Source: Sitta carolinensis (Eukaryota > Chordata > Aves > Passeriformes > Sittidae). Taken from it: a stretch of 64,000 nt of DNA. The notes under the pieces are model-generated. The model did not search any database. It saw nothing but the letters and a program-made list of their open reading frames with translations, and had not been told where the DNA came from. The DNA lies in contig CM063292.1 of the NCBI GenBank assembly GCA_032173965.1, positions 7,102,001-7,166,000 on the forward strand, given 5' to 3'. Of the stretch, positions 1 through 13,050 are shown piece by piece; the first letter of the stretch is position 1; every line of letters begins with the position of its first letter. The position numbers were made by a program, and so were the translations under genes.

Positions 1-1598
1 TGGCAGAGGCTCTCCAAGGTGGAGTTGGACGTTGGCTGCTCAGGGAAGCTCCCAACAAGCATCAGTTTGGCTGCAGAGCAGGGCTAGGCCACCCCCACAG
101 CAGACAGGAAACATGCCAGGGATTGTGGTGTATTATTATCAGGGAAGAAATGTTCAGGTGCTCCCATGAGAATAGCCGCAGAACCCGTGGCAGCTGTCTT
201 TGCAGATTTAAACAGATCCAGCATCCCATCCCAAACACTGAGCTGAAGCAGCACAGGGAAAGTTCACCAACAGGGCACAAGGAAAACACAGAAATACAAG
301 GGAAAATATGCCAAAACTCTCAGTGAAGAAGCAAACTCACCAACAGAATGCAAAAGAAGACCTATTGATACTGCAGAGGGAAAATATGATAATGGAAAAT
401 GCCCTGCGTAAGAGGTCATAAGCAATAATTGTAGCAAGAGAAAACATCGTGTCAAAGGTTGTAGATGAAAAAAAAAAAGTACAAAGGCATCATATCAAGG
501 AAGCAGGCAGTGACTCAGGGGTGAGATTTTGCATGTCCAACATAAAAGCAGCACAAAAATAAATAAATGGCTTATAAAGCTCGGGCTGGCATAAGATTCA
601 AGGGCAGGTACAGAAACAGCCAGAAAACTGAATGCCAATGAGGAAGGAGAGCATCAGAGACTCTGCTGGCCTGTAAAGTCTTGCTTACCCTCAAATAAGG
701 AAAAAAACCACAAACAAATAGCCAGGGCAAAACTGCATTCACCTGCTCCAAATTAAAATTTGACTGGTGCAGAGATGTAATGCACAGGGTAATGTAAGTT
801 ATAATCAGAATACAAAAGTATGGTACATAGAGCAAGGTGTGGACTGTAAAAATGAGACACATCTACACGCTGAAAAAAGTGAACTTAGGAACCCAAAGAA
901 AATATTAATAAAGTACAAGAAAGCTCAAAACACAAATAACTCAGAGCAAGCAATTCTCTGTGGTATTCCTATAGCAAAGCTGCTAAAAATTACCAAGCTG
1001 TATTTGAAAGACTGGGACTCTTTCCAAGGATGTTACACCTGGAAATAAATAAAACAATTCAGTCTGTACAACATCTGTCTTGCAGAACACCCATTGCATT
1101 AAAACAAATAAACAAAATAGTGGGAGTGATAAAGAAAATGAGGGAAAAAACCCTTAAGTACCCCATCCATCATTGCTAAACAAATAATGAGGCAGTCACT
1201 GAGGAGCTGGGCAAGCTGGGAATTCACAAAGGTCCAAGGAACTTAAACAAAGTGCTGAGAGGAGATAATTACCAAATATATCTGCAAATCACTGCTTGAT
1301 TTAATAAAGCCCATTATACTTTGAAGGTAGGTGCTGTCTGCATCAGGAGCACAGGGACCTCTCCACACACCTGCAGAGACAGTTTTTCTGGGGTAGGTAA
1401 CAAAACACTCACTCTCCAAATTATGGAAGAAAGACTTGAGGATGGAGCAGAGAACCCACACAGGCAACAGGTTCTCAATGCAACCTCCTTGTGTCTTTGT
1501 AAGAATGAGTCAAGAATAAGGCCTAAATAAGGTAAAAAGAAATTTTCAAGGAAACAGAATATAATTCGTAGCTTTGCAAGGGTTCTTAATACATCCCT
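1..1598. other. Non-coding stretch, nothing recognised
   Basis: AT-rich sequence with only short open frames (about 110 codons at most) that overlap on opposite strands and show no domain, signal peptide or membrane segment. I see no clear transposon end, structured RNA or promoter. It is best read as intergenic or intronic sequence. Confidence 0.6.
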
Positions 1599-1656
1599 AA
1601 AAAAAAAAAAAACAAAAAAACCCAACAACAACAAAAAAAACAAAACAAAAAAAACC
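1599..1656. repeat. A-rich simple repeat
   Basis: A run of A is followed by irregular AAC, AAAC and AAAAC blocks. A retroposon tail is possible, but nothing on its 5' side looks like a retroposon body, so I call it low-complexity sequence. Confidence 0.85.
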
Positions 1657-4600
1657 CACCAAGAATTGAGGGAACATACTCAAGATTTCAGGTCAGTTTG
1701 AGGATTACAGAAATTCATCAATCACATGCAAAACACTATTTCCACCTGTTTGTGTTTTGGGCCATTTCCTGGTCAAAAATTCAAGTCATATTAGTGTTCA
1801 CTTTGTACAGTAACAACTTACCGAGATACAGACTGAAGACAGGGAACCAATATATGGGATACCTGAAAAAGAGAGGCAGCAGCAGTTGTTTGTAACTAAG
1901 ATCAGTATTTCCCACAGATTTCCACTTGAAAACTTCAGTCTGCAAGCTAAGAACAGAGACTCTTTGGGCAGAAAATGATGTAATTTTTGGTGCCTTGAGC
2001 ACATTCCTCCATTTTGCTCCCCTGAGGGCCTGGCTGCCTGGGCTCAAGGCCAGCTGAAATAATGCAGCTGTGTGACCTGGAAAAGCAAAGCAGAAAGTCT
2101 CAGTTCACGTAGGAGCTGCTTGGAAGCTCAGTCTCTGCTCCTTGGCCACTGCATGGGCTGCTCTGCAGGCACTCACTGAGCCCAGCATGACTTACCAGGA
2201 CTCTGCAGGCTTGTGTGATGGTCTGGACTCTTGGCAGAGCTGTCCCTGTCCCTGCCCAGGCACCGTGGGATTCTCCATGGCAGTGCCACCCCTGTCCCTG
2301 CTGGCACTCACTGCTCACTGGTAACAGCCCCAGGAGAATGCTTTTGTGACCACACATGAGGATTCCCAAAAGCTCCAGTTTAATCTATTAAAATCTCATG
2401 AATTATAGAAATAGGCATTCCCAGGAAGGATTCAATTTCTATTTGGCTGCCTGCTTGTCCTGAGCAGAACAGCACCGCAAGATCAACAAACAGACAAACC
2501 TCTGGAAGCATTGTCCAAGTCAATTGTACACCAGGCTCAAGACAGGGCTTCGAAAGAATCCAGGAATCCACCACAGACAAAGATTTACATGTGCTGTGAT
2601 CCATCATCCTGCTCAAACTGCCAAGCACTGCGAGAGCAGCTCCACCTGCCACCAGACAGCATCAGAATCAGAGGGATTATTTGGACATATAAATTGCTTC
2701 AAATAAATGGGCAGAAGAAATTCACAATACTGCTTTCATGTAGCCAAGTACATGGTTGCTCTCAGGAACACGGGGATCTAGAACAAAATGTTGTATCCAG
2801 AAGGCCAGACATGTTGGACTAACATAAATAACAGTGTGTGAGGTCTGGCTGATGGATGTGGCACTTAGGAAAAAATGCAATCCAAGTGACTCAAAGAAAT
2901 AAAATACTTTTGCAGCACAAGGACCCAGACTTTAACAGGAATATTGTTTTTCCCTCTGAACTAACCAAATGCAAATATCTCATTATTATAGACAAGTCAG
3001 AATTTTAAAAAGTAAGTGAAGTAGACATGATTGTAATGATAGTCACTGGCAAAGCAATACAGCATGCCAGTAGTTTGATGAAAGTTTCCTTGCAGTCAGT
3101 GACCTTCTGCAATCTCCCCATAAACAAATACTTGGATTCATCATATTATCACCACTTCCATAATCACCCAGTCAAAAGCAAAGCTGGACCAGTATTACAG
3201 TCTCAGATCTCCTGATAAGGAGGTGTGCTAAAAACCTTACCCTGGGCCTGAACAAAGGGGACAGGACAGTGCCACAGGAGGCCAGAGAATGTCCTGGTGG
3301 TGAGATGCACATGCAGGAGAACACACCTGGTGCCCCTAGAGCCCCTGAGAGCTGGAGGGTTACACACCAAAAGGAGGAAGAGACATGCTAACAGCAAATT
3401 CTACACAAGAAACCAAAGACGGCTGAAACCACGGACCTGATACCAGGTTTGGATCCAACTGCTCCTTATTTCCCCAGTGCTGTGGTGGGTTAACACCACC
3501 AGCTTCCCCCAAACCAGACAGGTGGACTCAGCAGTGACACAGGCAAGAGAGGGAGGCCCCTGAGGTCTACAGATGTTTTCTGCTTGTGAAATCCTTCAAA
3601 GTCAGAAGTTTCACACTGAGTTCTCCACGGGAATTGTTAGGGGGTTTTGCAGTCTGCTTGCATTTTTAACTTAGAGAGGTAGGAGTAAAGCACCTTAAAA
3701 TGAAATAATTAAAGGAGGCACTGAAATGCACAAGAGATAAAGATAAAGCCACCAGGACTGTGAGAGATAATAGTTATCTGCAGTAATAAACATTAAGTGA
3801 GAACAATTCATGATTTGTGATAACATTTAATATGAGGATATAAATCAGATGAAAAGAGCACAGTTGAAAGATGGAAAACACATGCAGAGCTAGGCAGAAA
3901 TAAAGAAAATATAAAGAGTCTTTTGTTATCTTCACCTTGTAATTGAGATAATGCTTGTCTTTAATGATACACCCTTAGAGCAGCTCCTGCACTCAGCTGC
4001 AAGGCTGGAACAAAGAATAGCAGGGAGCTTTATGGATATTCCTGGTGAGCACAGGCCTGTGCTAGGCACTGCTGAGCTGTTGCTTGCTGAGTCACACTGA
4101 ACTCCTCACTGTGTGCCTGCACTTTGGAACATTCAGCTGAGAATCTAACATCAGCCGGGGTTCCAGGTTTATTGGCCTAATAATGTATTTCTTGAGATTG
4201 TTGAAGTCTGATGTGTAAAGCAATTAATGTTTGCAGGGCCTGAGCTGCACCTGCACAGGTGCAGGGAGAGCAGGGAGGGCTGGGGTGTCCCATGAGCAAG
4301 GGGCAGAACCCTTGTGATGAGCCTGACTGTTACAGGAGGAGCTGCAGAAGCACTTGGGAAGCAAAAAGTGCCTTTTCTACCTCAGAGGAATAATATTTAA
4401 AAGAAAAAAGAAATTGAAAGTGCCAATATAGCAGAACTATAAAGAAGACAACATGTTCGTACTGGTTCCCTTGCAGCTGCTGACATTGCTTCACACACAT
4501 TTTCTAAACCTGTAGAAGCATCTTACAGATGAAAGAATTACAAGGGGAGGAAAAACAGAATGAAAACTTTAGCTTGAGATTAGTTATGAATATTTCATGG

Positions 4601-5462
4601 CCTTACTGAAAGGATATTTCAGGTGAGTCTCCATAGCAATCTGCTTTGTATCCGGTATCGTTAAATAATTTCAAATTAATGGCTTGGTTAATGGAGCAGA
4701 CATTAAATTTGCACTGAAGACTGGGGTGGGAGGGACTGCTAATTTGCTGGAGCAATAAAAATGGCAACACCAAACTGGAGAAATGCTCCAAACAAGGTGC
4801 AATTTTTTTGGATGAGAACAAAGCTCTGCACACAAGCAGGAGGAAGAGTAAGGCAGGAACCTGCCAGCAGACAAAAAGCTCTGTGAAAATCCAGGTGTGT
4901 TAACTGGCTCAGAATGTGCACAGGGTTGTGAGATATTACACAGTGATTCGTGTCATTCTGGAAGTAAATAAAACTGACATTAAAGTAAAGCATAAGACAA
5001 AGGAATATAATGATTTCCTTATTTTGCTTTATAATGATTTCCTTATCTTGTATTAAATCTCTCTTGTTGTGTATTAGTAGCTTTGCCATTATGAATTGGA
5101 CTTTTTTTTTTTTTATAAAGAAAACTGAGGGCTTCTACAAACATGTAAAGTCTTGTGACTGCTGTTACCTGTTTGCTAAGGATCTAACCTGGTGACAGGT
5201 CTGAATCTCTGAATCTCATTCAAACCTGGGGGGACTTGTGACTACCAATATTTGTTTACAAAATCATACGTTAACTAACATGTATTCAGCACAGGAAGCA
5301 TGACACAGCACAAAATAAAAGAAGCAGTAAATCGCAGGTTGAGTGGAGGTGTTGGTGGAGACTCCCCGTGTCTGTGCTTGCTCGTTCATTATCACCGAAT
5401 TGATAAATTGCCTTATTGATCGACCAACCTGCTTGTAGTGAGTAATCTATAACAGGTCAGTA
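1657..5462. other. Non-coding stretch, nothing recognised
   Basis: This is mixed-composition, mostly AT-rich DNA. Small visible items are a perfect 8-bp stem with a 4-base loop at 4245-4264, a 24-bp-period duplication at 5007-5045 and a 13-base poly-T tract at 5102-5114. Open frames reach 116 codons (4739-5089, minus) without any recognisable domain. Confidence 0.6.
5007..5045. repeat. Short tandem duplication, 24-bp period
   Basis: The 15-mer ATAATGATTTCCTTA occurs at 5007-5021 and again at 5031-5045. This is a simple local duplication with no sign of function. Confidence 0.85.
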
Positions 5463-5710
5463 ATGGCTTGTGTTGTGGAAAGGGGGCGGCAGGAGGGCGG
5501 CAGGAGATGCCAGCGCTCCCGGGGCTCTTCGGCGGGAGCTCTGCCCTGGGCACTGGGTGGCAGCGCGGCCAGCCCTGCAGCAGCACCGGGGACCGGCGAA
5601 AATACACAGATCCCGGGAAAACGGGGCTCCTGGGATGGGAAGGGCGAGGAGAAACAGCGGCAGGTTCCCTGTGGGAGGGGCTGCGAGGCAGGAGCAGAGA
5701 GCGGCCGGGG
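5463..5710. other. CpG-rich left flank of minisatellite island
   Basis: The base composition changes abruptly from AT-rich to GC-rich at about 5463, with roughly 18 or more CpG dinucleotides in 250 bases. CpG is rare in the surrounding sequence, so its retention here suggests an unmethylated island or a recent origin. Several GC-box-like GGGCGG/GGGCGAGG strings are present, but there is no convincing exon. Together with the right flank at 6598-6730 it may be the remains of a CpG-island promoter in which the minisatellite expanded. Confidence 0.6.
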
Positions 5711-6597
5711 AGCGCACCTGGGAGAGATGAGAGAGGGCAGAGCGCACCTGGGAGAGATGAGAGATGGCAGAGCGCACCTGGGAGAGATGGAGAGAGGGCA
5801 GAGCGCACCTGGGAGAGATGAGAGAGGGCAGAGCGCACCTGGGAGAGATGAAGGGCAGAGCACGGAGAGATGAAGGCAAGTGCACCTGGGAGAGATGGAG
5901 AGAGGAGAGCTGCACCTGGGAGGATGGAGAGAGGCAGAGCGCACCTGGGAGAGATGAGAGAGGGTAGAGCGCACCTGGGAGAGATGGAGAGAGGGCAGAG
6001 GCACCTGGGAGGGATGGAGAGAGGGAGAGCGCACCTGGGAGAGATGGAGAGAGGGCAGAGCGCACCTGGGAGGATGGAGAGAGGGAGAGTGCACCTGGGA
6101 GGGATGGAGAGAGGGCAGAGCGCACCTGGGAGAGATGAGAGATGGAGGGGTAGAGGCACCTGGGAGGGATGGAGAGAGGGCAGAGCGCACCTGGGAGGGA
6201 AGAGGTGGGCACAGAGCGCACTGTGAGGGATGAGAGAGGGCAGAGTGCACCTGGGAGGGATGAGAGAGTCAGAGCGCACCTGGGAGAGAAGAGGTGGGCA
6301 CAGAGGCACCTGGGAGGGATGAGCGGGGCAGAGGGCACCTGTGAGAGAAGGGGTTGGCACAGAGCGCACCTGTGAGAGATGAGAGAGGGCAGAGCGCACC
6401 TGGGAGGGATGGAGAGAGGGCAGAGCGCATCTGTGAGGGATGAGAGAGGGCATAGGAGGAGGCGACGCATCTAGGATGGGATGGAGAGATGAGAGAGGGC
6501 AGAGCGCACCTGGGAGAGATGGAGAGAGAGCAGAGCGCACCTGTGAGGGATAGAGAGAGAGCAGAGTGCACCTGGGAGAGAAGGGGTGGGCACAGAG
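5711..6597. repeat. Purine-rich minisatellite, 30-31 bp unit, about 30 copies
   Basis: Tandem units are built on the core GAGCGCACCTGGGAGAGATG followed by a GA/GGA-rich spacer of about 10 bases. I count about 30 units, 25 of which keep an exact CACCTG. Variants include GGGAGGGATG, GTGAGGGATG and a longer AGAAGAGGTGGGCACA form that recurs around 6200-6360 and at 6570-6597, which suggests internal segmental duplication. The array is strongly strand-asymmetric, with the plus strand nearly all purine outside the GCGCACCTG core. Few unit variants contain a stop codon on the minus strand, so long artefactual open frames of 267-375 codons run through it; these are not genes. Confidence 0.95.
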
Positions 6598-6735
6598 CCC
6601 TTGGCGTGCCCGGGCTCGGGCTGGACCCTGCGAGCCAGCGGCGGGATACAGAAATCACCGGGCAGAGAGTGCGGCACTCCGCCCTCAGGGTGCATAAAAG
6701 GCGACCGGCGAGCATTCACCAAGGATGCCAAAAAA
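6598..6735 (+). promoter_or_regulatory. CpG-rich segment with TATA-like box (candidate promoter)
   Basis: GC-rich, CpG-containing sequence continues past the minisatellite and holds a TATA-like TGCATAAAAG at 6691-6700, which would place a plus-strand start near 6725. Sequence beyond about 6730 returns to AT-rich composition. No convincing open frame or splice donor follows, so any transcript would probably be non-coding. A box of this kind can also arise by chance. Confidence 0.3.
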
Positions 6736-9700
6736 AGAAACTGGCTTCCTGAGCTGTTTCTAGCCCTCATTTCCCATTTCTTTACACCTCTCAGCAACTA
6801 AGTTTCCGTGACTCAAAAATCGTAGTTCTCCAGGGCTCTCTTCTCCCACTTAAGCCTTTCTCTTCATATTCAAAACTGCTGTGACTTTCCGTGACACTGA
6901 CTGCGCGCAGAGAACTTGTCATGAATATATATGGGCAGGGAATTTTCTTATGAGTAGCACTGAAACATTACAACTCATTCTTAGAAAATGCGAGTGTCCC
7001 TACCACTACTGATTTCTTGAGAAATCAAAGGGCAAAATTTAATTTCTCTTCACAGTACTTTTTAAGTGTCATTTTTACAGCAGGGAGTAGAAGGCCATCA
7101 TTTTTCTTTAGGAAAAAACCCCAATAACAAACCCTTAACATGGATTTTTAAATTCAGATTGGTGAAGGAAAAGAGTCAGGAGAAATGTCTTAGTATGGAC
7201 AATGCTCTATAGGGCCATGAAAGGAATAAAATCACATGCAAACGCAAGATATAAATTATTTGGAAATTATTTCTTCTGCCTTGAGATTAAATAATTTAAC
7301 TGAGAACAAGACACTTTGGAACCACTCATCTTTAGATCCCTAAATATTTTTTTAAATGTAATCACATATAATACTAATACTGTCAAAATTTTCTGAGGCA
7401 CACAAAATTTAATGAGACTTTTTTCCATTTTTATTGGCCAAAGAATATAAATTTTCTGACTGTTCATATACAAGTATCAACTTCAGTTGTGGGAGCTCTT
7501 CTATTACTCACCTTTATAAAATGGAATAGTTATTTCCATTAATTTTTCACATGCCTTCCATGCATGATTTTTAACAATTCAGTTTTTTTTAAGAAATAGA
7601 ACAGCAGAACTCAGGATCCTTTTCTATTTCAAGAATATTCCAAAGAGCCCATGGAAGTAAATGCCTTTGAAAACCCCTATTTGTTTATTTGCTCTCTGGA
7701 TAACAATTTCGTATTGTGAAAATATCTGTATCATCCTTTATTCACTGGTAAAATGTTACTAACACTTTAATTTAGTGTCTCCAGCAAGCATTTAATTCCA
7801 ATTTAGCAAGGCAGATACTGCTTTTTAATTAAATATAAGATGATTGTTAAAAGAGAACTTACTGAGTATTTAGAAGATAAATCTAATAGTCTTATAATTA
7901 GCTCAAAATTACATAAGCAAGAAATGCCTAATCTCATTCTTAGTAGCACATGGACTTTGTAAGGAATTTGTAGATACTTAATTAACAGTTATCAAAATGG
8001 CCTACAGCAAGACAGGTTTCTATTAATTGTTAAAATAGTGATATTTAATAAGCTTGTTAAATGATAATACACTTGGGACAACAGCCTCATTTAGTTTTTG
8101 CAGTATTCCATTGTTATTCCCTAATGTCTTTATCAATATTTCACATTGCAGTTTTGTTTCGTGTGATTTTCCCCTGGGAAGAGTGCAAGGAGCTGCCCCC
8201 CTCAGCAGCAGCTGTCCAGTTCCCTCCAGTATTGCAGTTCCTGTTCACTTTGGCTGGTTCTGCTCACAACAGGTTCAGATTCAGCTTTTGGCCAGGGGGC
8301 AAAGGCTCTCCAGCTCTTTTTTGTGTGCAAACCTGGGCTGTTCATCTTCCGTGAGCAAGGTGAAGACAGCAGGTAACTCTGCTGGAAATCCTCCCCCTCC
8401 CTTCCCCATGCCTTTCATTTCCTCCTCCTTCCTCCTATAAACAAAGTGGGGTTTGGGTGAAACATCTTTTTAGCATGAGGAAATCTCTAAGTAGTCTAGA
8501 GAGGCTATACTGGCACTGAGCACTTCAGGAAGGCTTCATTCTCCTGGGGTAGTATTATCTAGAACACTTCCTCCTGCTGGAATTTTCTGCAGGATAATAA
8601 CAAGCTCTAAAATTTTTCTAGAAGTGTAGATGAAATAATAAAGGCTGAGCTTATTACCAAATAAAGAAAAATATATATTATGATGATATGATGTGATATG
8701 ATGTGATTGCATGACCAGATTTCTGAACCAGTGAATGAAAAGACCACTGTAAATCCCACAGTTCCCAGGCTAAACTGTCCACCAAGGACCCCTAAATGCT
8801 GTTCACAAATAGGAGAAGTTTTGTTACTGCAAGAAACGGGAGCAGTATTTTTATGAAGTTAAACCAAAGAACACCATTTGTTTAAAATTCAAAAGTGTAG
8901 AAGTAACAACTCCACCACAAGATTCTTAGAAGGACTTGGAAAAGAATATTTATAGGTGCTTTTTTCCATTTACTCGAAAAAGAAGGGATTTCTGCAGCTT
9001 CTCTTCAGCCCACAAATGAAAGGAATCATATCCATATGAAAGAGATTTGGAGGAAAACAATTGACCTATATAATCTTTTACAGTGAGGACTGGCTTCCAA
9101 ATATATTTTCTTCAGAACGTCCTTGAGGATCAAACAGTGAGAAATTACTTTAACCCAAGTAACTCAGCGGAAAAGTAATTTTCTGCTTCTTTTTGGTTTG
9201 TGGATTCTTTTTGTTTGCTTGTTTATTAAAGAGCTGGCAGCCTGGAGAGCGGGCACTGCCCCATGGCCCCTGGCCACGGGAGGTTAAATTAATTAGAGGA
9301 GTCAGAACCCTGAGCATTACACATTGCAGTGTGGGCCATACATTGCTCTCAGCAGGTTTGATTCTGAGGAGCTCAGGCTGCAGTTGCTGTTGTTAACTCC
9401 ATGGTGATGGCTGCCCAAAGGGCCCTGACCTCTGCAGGGGCAGCAGGAGAACGTTCCCTCCTCTGCAAAAGGAATCAGCTTTCCAGGAGCCTTCATGGCA
9501 CCTGATAGACTCCAAAGGAACAGTCTCCAGTCTGACAAATCCCAGCAGCAGCAACTGGACATCCTGCAGGTTAAAGGAGAGACTGGCAGGCTCAGGAGCT
9601 GGCACTGCTCAGGGCAGCTGGAACTGGAGCTCTGGAGAGGCATTCCCTCTGTTCCCTCTGCTGTGCCAGCAGTGCCCCGTGGCTCACAGAGAACAATGCC

Positions 9701-12700
9701 TACTCACATTGCATATTGATGTGTACACACCACTTTAAATGGCATTTATTATCTCACGAGGAGCATGGGAGTCAGTATGTGGTGATTCATTTAATTTGTT
9801 GAACCTGCTTAATATACTGAAGACACTGTGCAAGTACTTGTCAGTCCATTAGCTGCTACAGTTCTAGGGGCTCTTTCATCTACATTTAAGCCTATTGCTA
9901 CCTTAAAATGTTGGACAGAAGTCCAACATTCTGGACAGAAATCTTCTTCAGGCAACACTTATAAAGAAAAAAAATATATATCCAGAAGCATCTGTGATGA
10001 ATGCAGTTGCAGCAAAGATAAAATGCATGTTCGGGGCAAGGGGAAGGGGGAGGCAAGGAATAAAGCCTGTCTTAAGTTTTTATTTCCTGGCTTTGGAAGT
10101 TGAACATCAGGAAAAATATAGGCAGAAGCTTAAATGTTTAATTTAATAATATTTTTGAGAATTAGTTTTATAGCTTTTAATAAATGCTTTAATGTTTATG
10201 ATAGCCTATGTCAATAGGATCAAGAGCTTTGTGAAATAGCTTCTGAAGTTTTGCCCCAGAGGGGCAACTTCTGAGAGAGAAAATTAAATCTGAGTGGAAA
10301 GTATAGTTGCTGATGGAGAAGATTTTACCTGCAGAGGAGCACTGATACTGCCAAAGCAGATTGTATCTGCTTGCTAACAGAAAAGATTTTACCTGGCAGT
10401 GAAATGCAACTATTGACAAGGAAGATTCCACTCAGCAGCAGCTGAACTTCTGTGGCACATAAAACTTTTCCTGTCTGACACTGCACATAAATTTTTTGTC
10501 TCCATTTTAGGATAAAATCTAGGGGAAAAAAAATAGGAAGCTGCTGATAAAGCTTGTGTAAATATGTGATTGGAAAGAGTTCAGTGGCTGTGGCATAAAT
10601 TTTCAGCAGGTGAGAACCTGGCCCAGTTAACTATGACAGACATAGATAAAGCATTGATTCTTGGGACAGGAGCCAAAACACTCCTAAACTCCAGAGAAGT
10701 AACTTTCTTATGCAAAATATAATATCAACAGTGTAATGACTTCAAGTGACTTCATGTTTTAGAGCAGTGGTGGAAAGAAGGATGCTCAGCTGTTATTGCT
10801 GCAGAACCAGGATGACCTGACACACAAAGAGGGAAACCAAGAGCCCCAAAGCAGCCTTAACTCAGGTGTATCTGTGTTTGTCCGTTTTTCAGCTTTGGGT
10901 TCTTAAGCCAGCCATACCTTTTGCTTCTCCAGCATTTTTTTGCGAGGTGAATGTGTGAGTGAAGCCTGTTTGTGTGGGCACAAAGACTCTGTGCATCCAG
11001 GAATCCCCTTGGAAGGCACAAAGGTGCCCTCAGCCACACATGGATGTGCAGGCAGCTGGCAGAGCAGAGAGTGGTGGAGTCTGAAAAGTGTCATGTTATT
11101 TGAGGGAAAGGAATTGACTGGTATTAAAGACCTTTGTCTTTCTAAATACACAAATCTCATGGGTGTCAGGCAGCTTTCTACTTCCCTACAACTCCTAAGC
11201 CAATTGCTCCAGTGCCTTATTTTTCAGAAAAATGCAGAACTGCAAGATAACCACATATCTCCCAGAATGCAAAATGTACATAGAAAAGGCATTCCCCAGT
11301 ATTTTGGGTTTCAGATTCTCTCCACGTAGGCTATTGAAAGAGATGAAAATGGATAAATGTGTAGCCACCAATGGTGTCTGCCTCTCACTTTATAGAGAGC
11401 TACCATTTCATTAAGTTTGAAGTTTTTGAAATAATATAATCATAATGAAAGAAAGGAAATAAAATCCTCAGAAAGTTCTCAAAGGAGTATTAAAAGATGA
11501 GATTTGAATAAGACTGATCAAATGTTGGAATGGAAGATGCAGATAGGTCATAAGCCTTTGCTTTTTTGATTGCCCATATTGTCTCGAAACTGTTCAGCAG
11601 AACAAAGAGTTTTGTGGATGAAAGACTGGTGTGAAGAAACATGAATGTCAACTTGAGTTCTGAAAGACAGTCTGCTAATGAAATATTCTAAAAGTCATTT
11701 TCAAGGTGGTAGAAAGTTCTCACTGATGTGCATCAATGCTTCTGATAAAAAGCATCAAATAGTTATGCAAGTATTGGCTTTTAGGTCTGAGAAAATAAAG
11801 CAATGCTTCTATGATTCCAAATGTTGCAGCAACGTGTTTAGTTTTTATACTTTCTGGGGATTAAAATAATAATTAAGATGTTTAGTTTCTAGGTTAGGCA
11901 TACAAAACAATTCTGGATCAGTTAATTTTCAATATAACAAAATTAGATAATATATAGTGAAAATGAGTACAACGAAAATAAAGACAGATCCTAAATGCAT
12001 TTTTAGCTCAAGGAAAAATAAAACCACACTATTTGTTTGTGCAATAAATAAAATAAATATAATTTGAGACAAATAGTAAATAATACATTTGGCTGCTCCT
12101 AGTAGGATAGACTTCTGAATCTGACACTGTGTGATATTTAATAGCTTCCTCATAATAGGAATTCATAAGACAGAAAGATCTAAAAGAAGTAAACATATTT
12201 CCAACAGTTCTAGGTGAGCAGATCTAATTAAATTTTGGAATATGAAAGCCTCTGAAGTAGTGCTGCCAATTCCTATCTTCTACAGGGATTTTCTTGCACG
12301 CTTGAACTAGCTTCTAAAAAACTTCCTTTATCTCTGATTTCTTGCAGGGCCAAATTTTACCAGCAATGAAGTTCACAAAGGGGAGCTTCTGAACCTCGTG
12401 CGGCTGCTGCTCTCTGTTAGAGTCTGTGCTGAGGTGTGAGGGCAGCTGGCACACACCAGGGCAGACCCAGGCAAGGGCTCAGACACCCAAAGGGAAATTT
12501 AAAGCCATTATTTTTGCTTTAAGAGCATGCCATGGGAGCAAGAAGCAGAGCTGCCTGAGTTACCCAAAGCCATCAGGGCTGTTCTCTCAGGGACAGGACA
12601 CCCTGCCTGAGACACCTCTGCTCTCCTGCCAACAGCCAGGAGCCACAAACCCTCCCAGAAACCAGAGCCTGGTGGCAGATTGGGAATATGCGGCCCATGA

Positions 12701-12984
12701 ACCAGCAGGGGATGGAATGTTACAGAATTAACTTGCAATAATCACTTATTTGTCAAATACGGTCAAAGGAGAAGTGGTTCAAACTCAGCCCAGTAATTAA
12801 TGAACTGCAAGGAGTGAGAGAGCTCCTGTCAGAACCTTGCCTCCAGTACCTTCCAGAAACCCCTAGTGACTAAGCTAAGGCTGCTGAAAAACAGGCCAGG
12901 GTCCTCCAGACCCCATCTAACTTAAGCTATTTCACAGTACAGGGAAGAAGTCAAGTTTAAGTAAGTCAGAAAGGAGGTACAAGA
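6736..12984. other. Long AT-rich non-coding stretch
   Basis: No gene is recognised. The 7740-8090 segment is very AT-rich with many TAATTA/ATTA cores and no repeat signature, so it could be a conserved regulatory element. Weakly GC-richer patches at about 8170-8400, 9230-9710 and 12430-12720 contain short open frames on both strands without domains. AGATTTTACCTG occurs twice about 65 bases apart (near 10,320 and 10,385). No LTR or CR1 end was seen before 12,985. Confidence 0.55.
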
Positions 12985-13050
12985 AACCTGGTTCAGTGAT
13001 CCCTGTGGGTCCCCTCCAACTCAAGAGTATCCTGTGAATATTCTGTTATT
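12985..13050 (+). mobile_element. CR1 LINE 3'-end fragment
   Basis: The string GTGATCCCTGTGGGTCCC, followed by a CTCCAACTC-like block and a TATTCTGT-like tail, matches the characteristic avian CR1 3' terminus in plus orientation. Only about 65 bases are recognisable; upstream sequence is too diverged to assign. It is a dead 5'-truncated retroposon. Confidence 0.65.

Noticed and set aside
5413..6540. Minus-strand open frames of 375, 337 and 267 codons with SLPGALCPL-type repeats
   Set aside because: They are translations of the 30-31 bp minisatellite. Most unit variants lack minus-strand stops, so several frames stay open, and unit-length changes would shift the frame between alleles.
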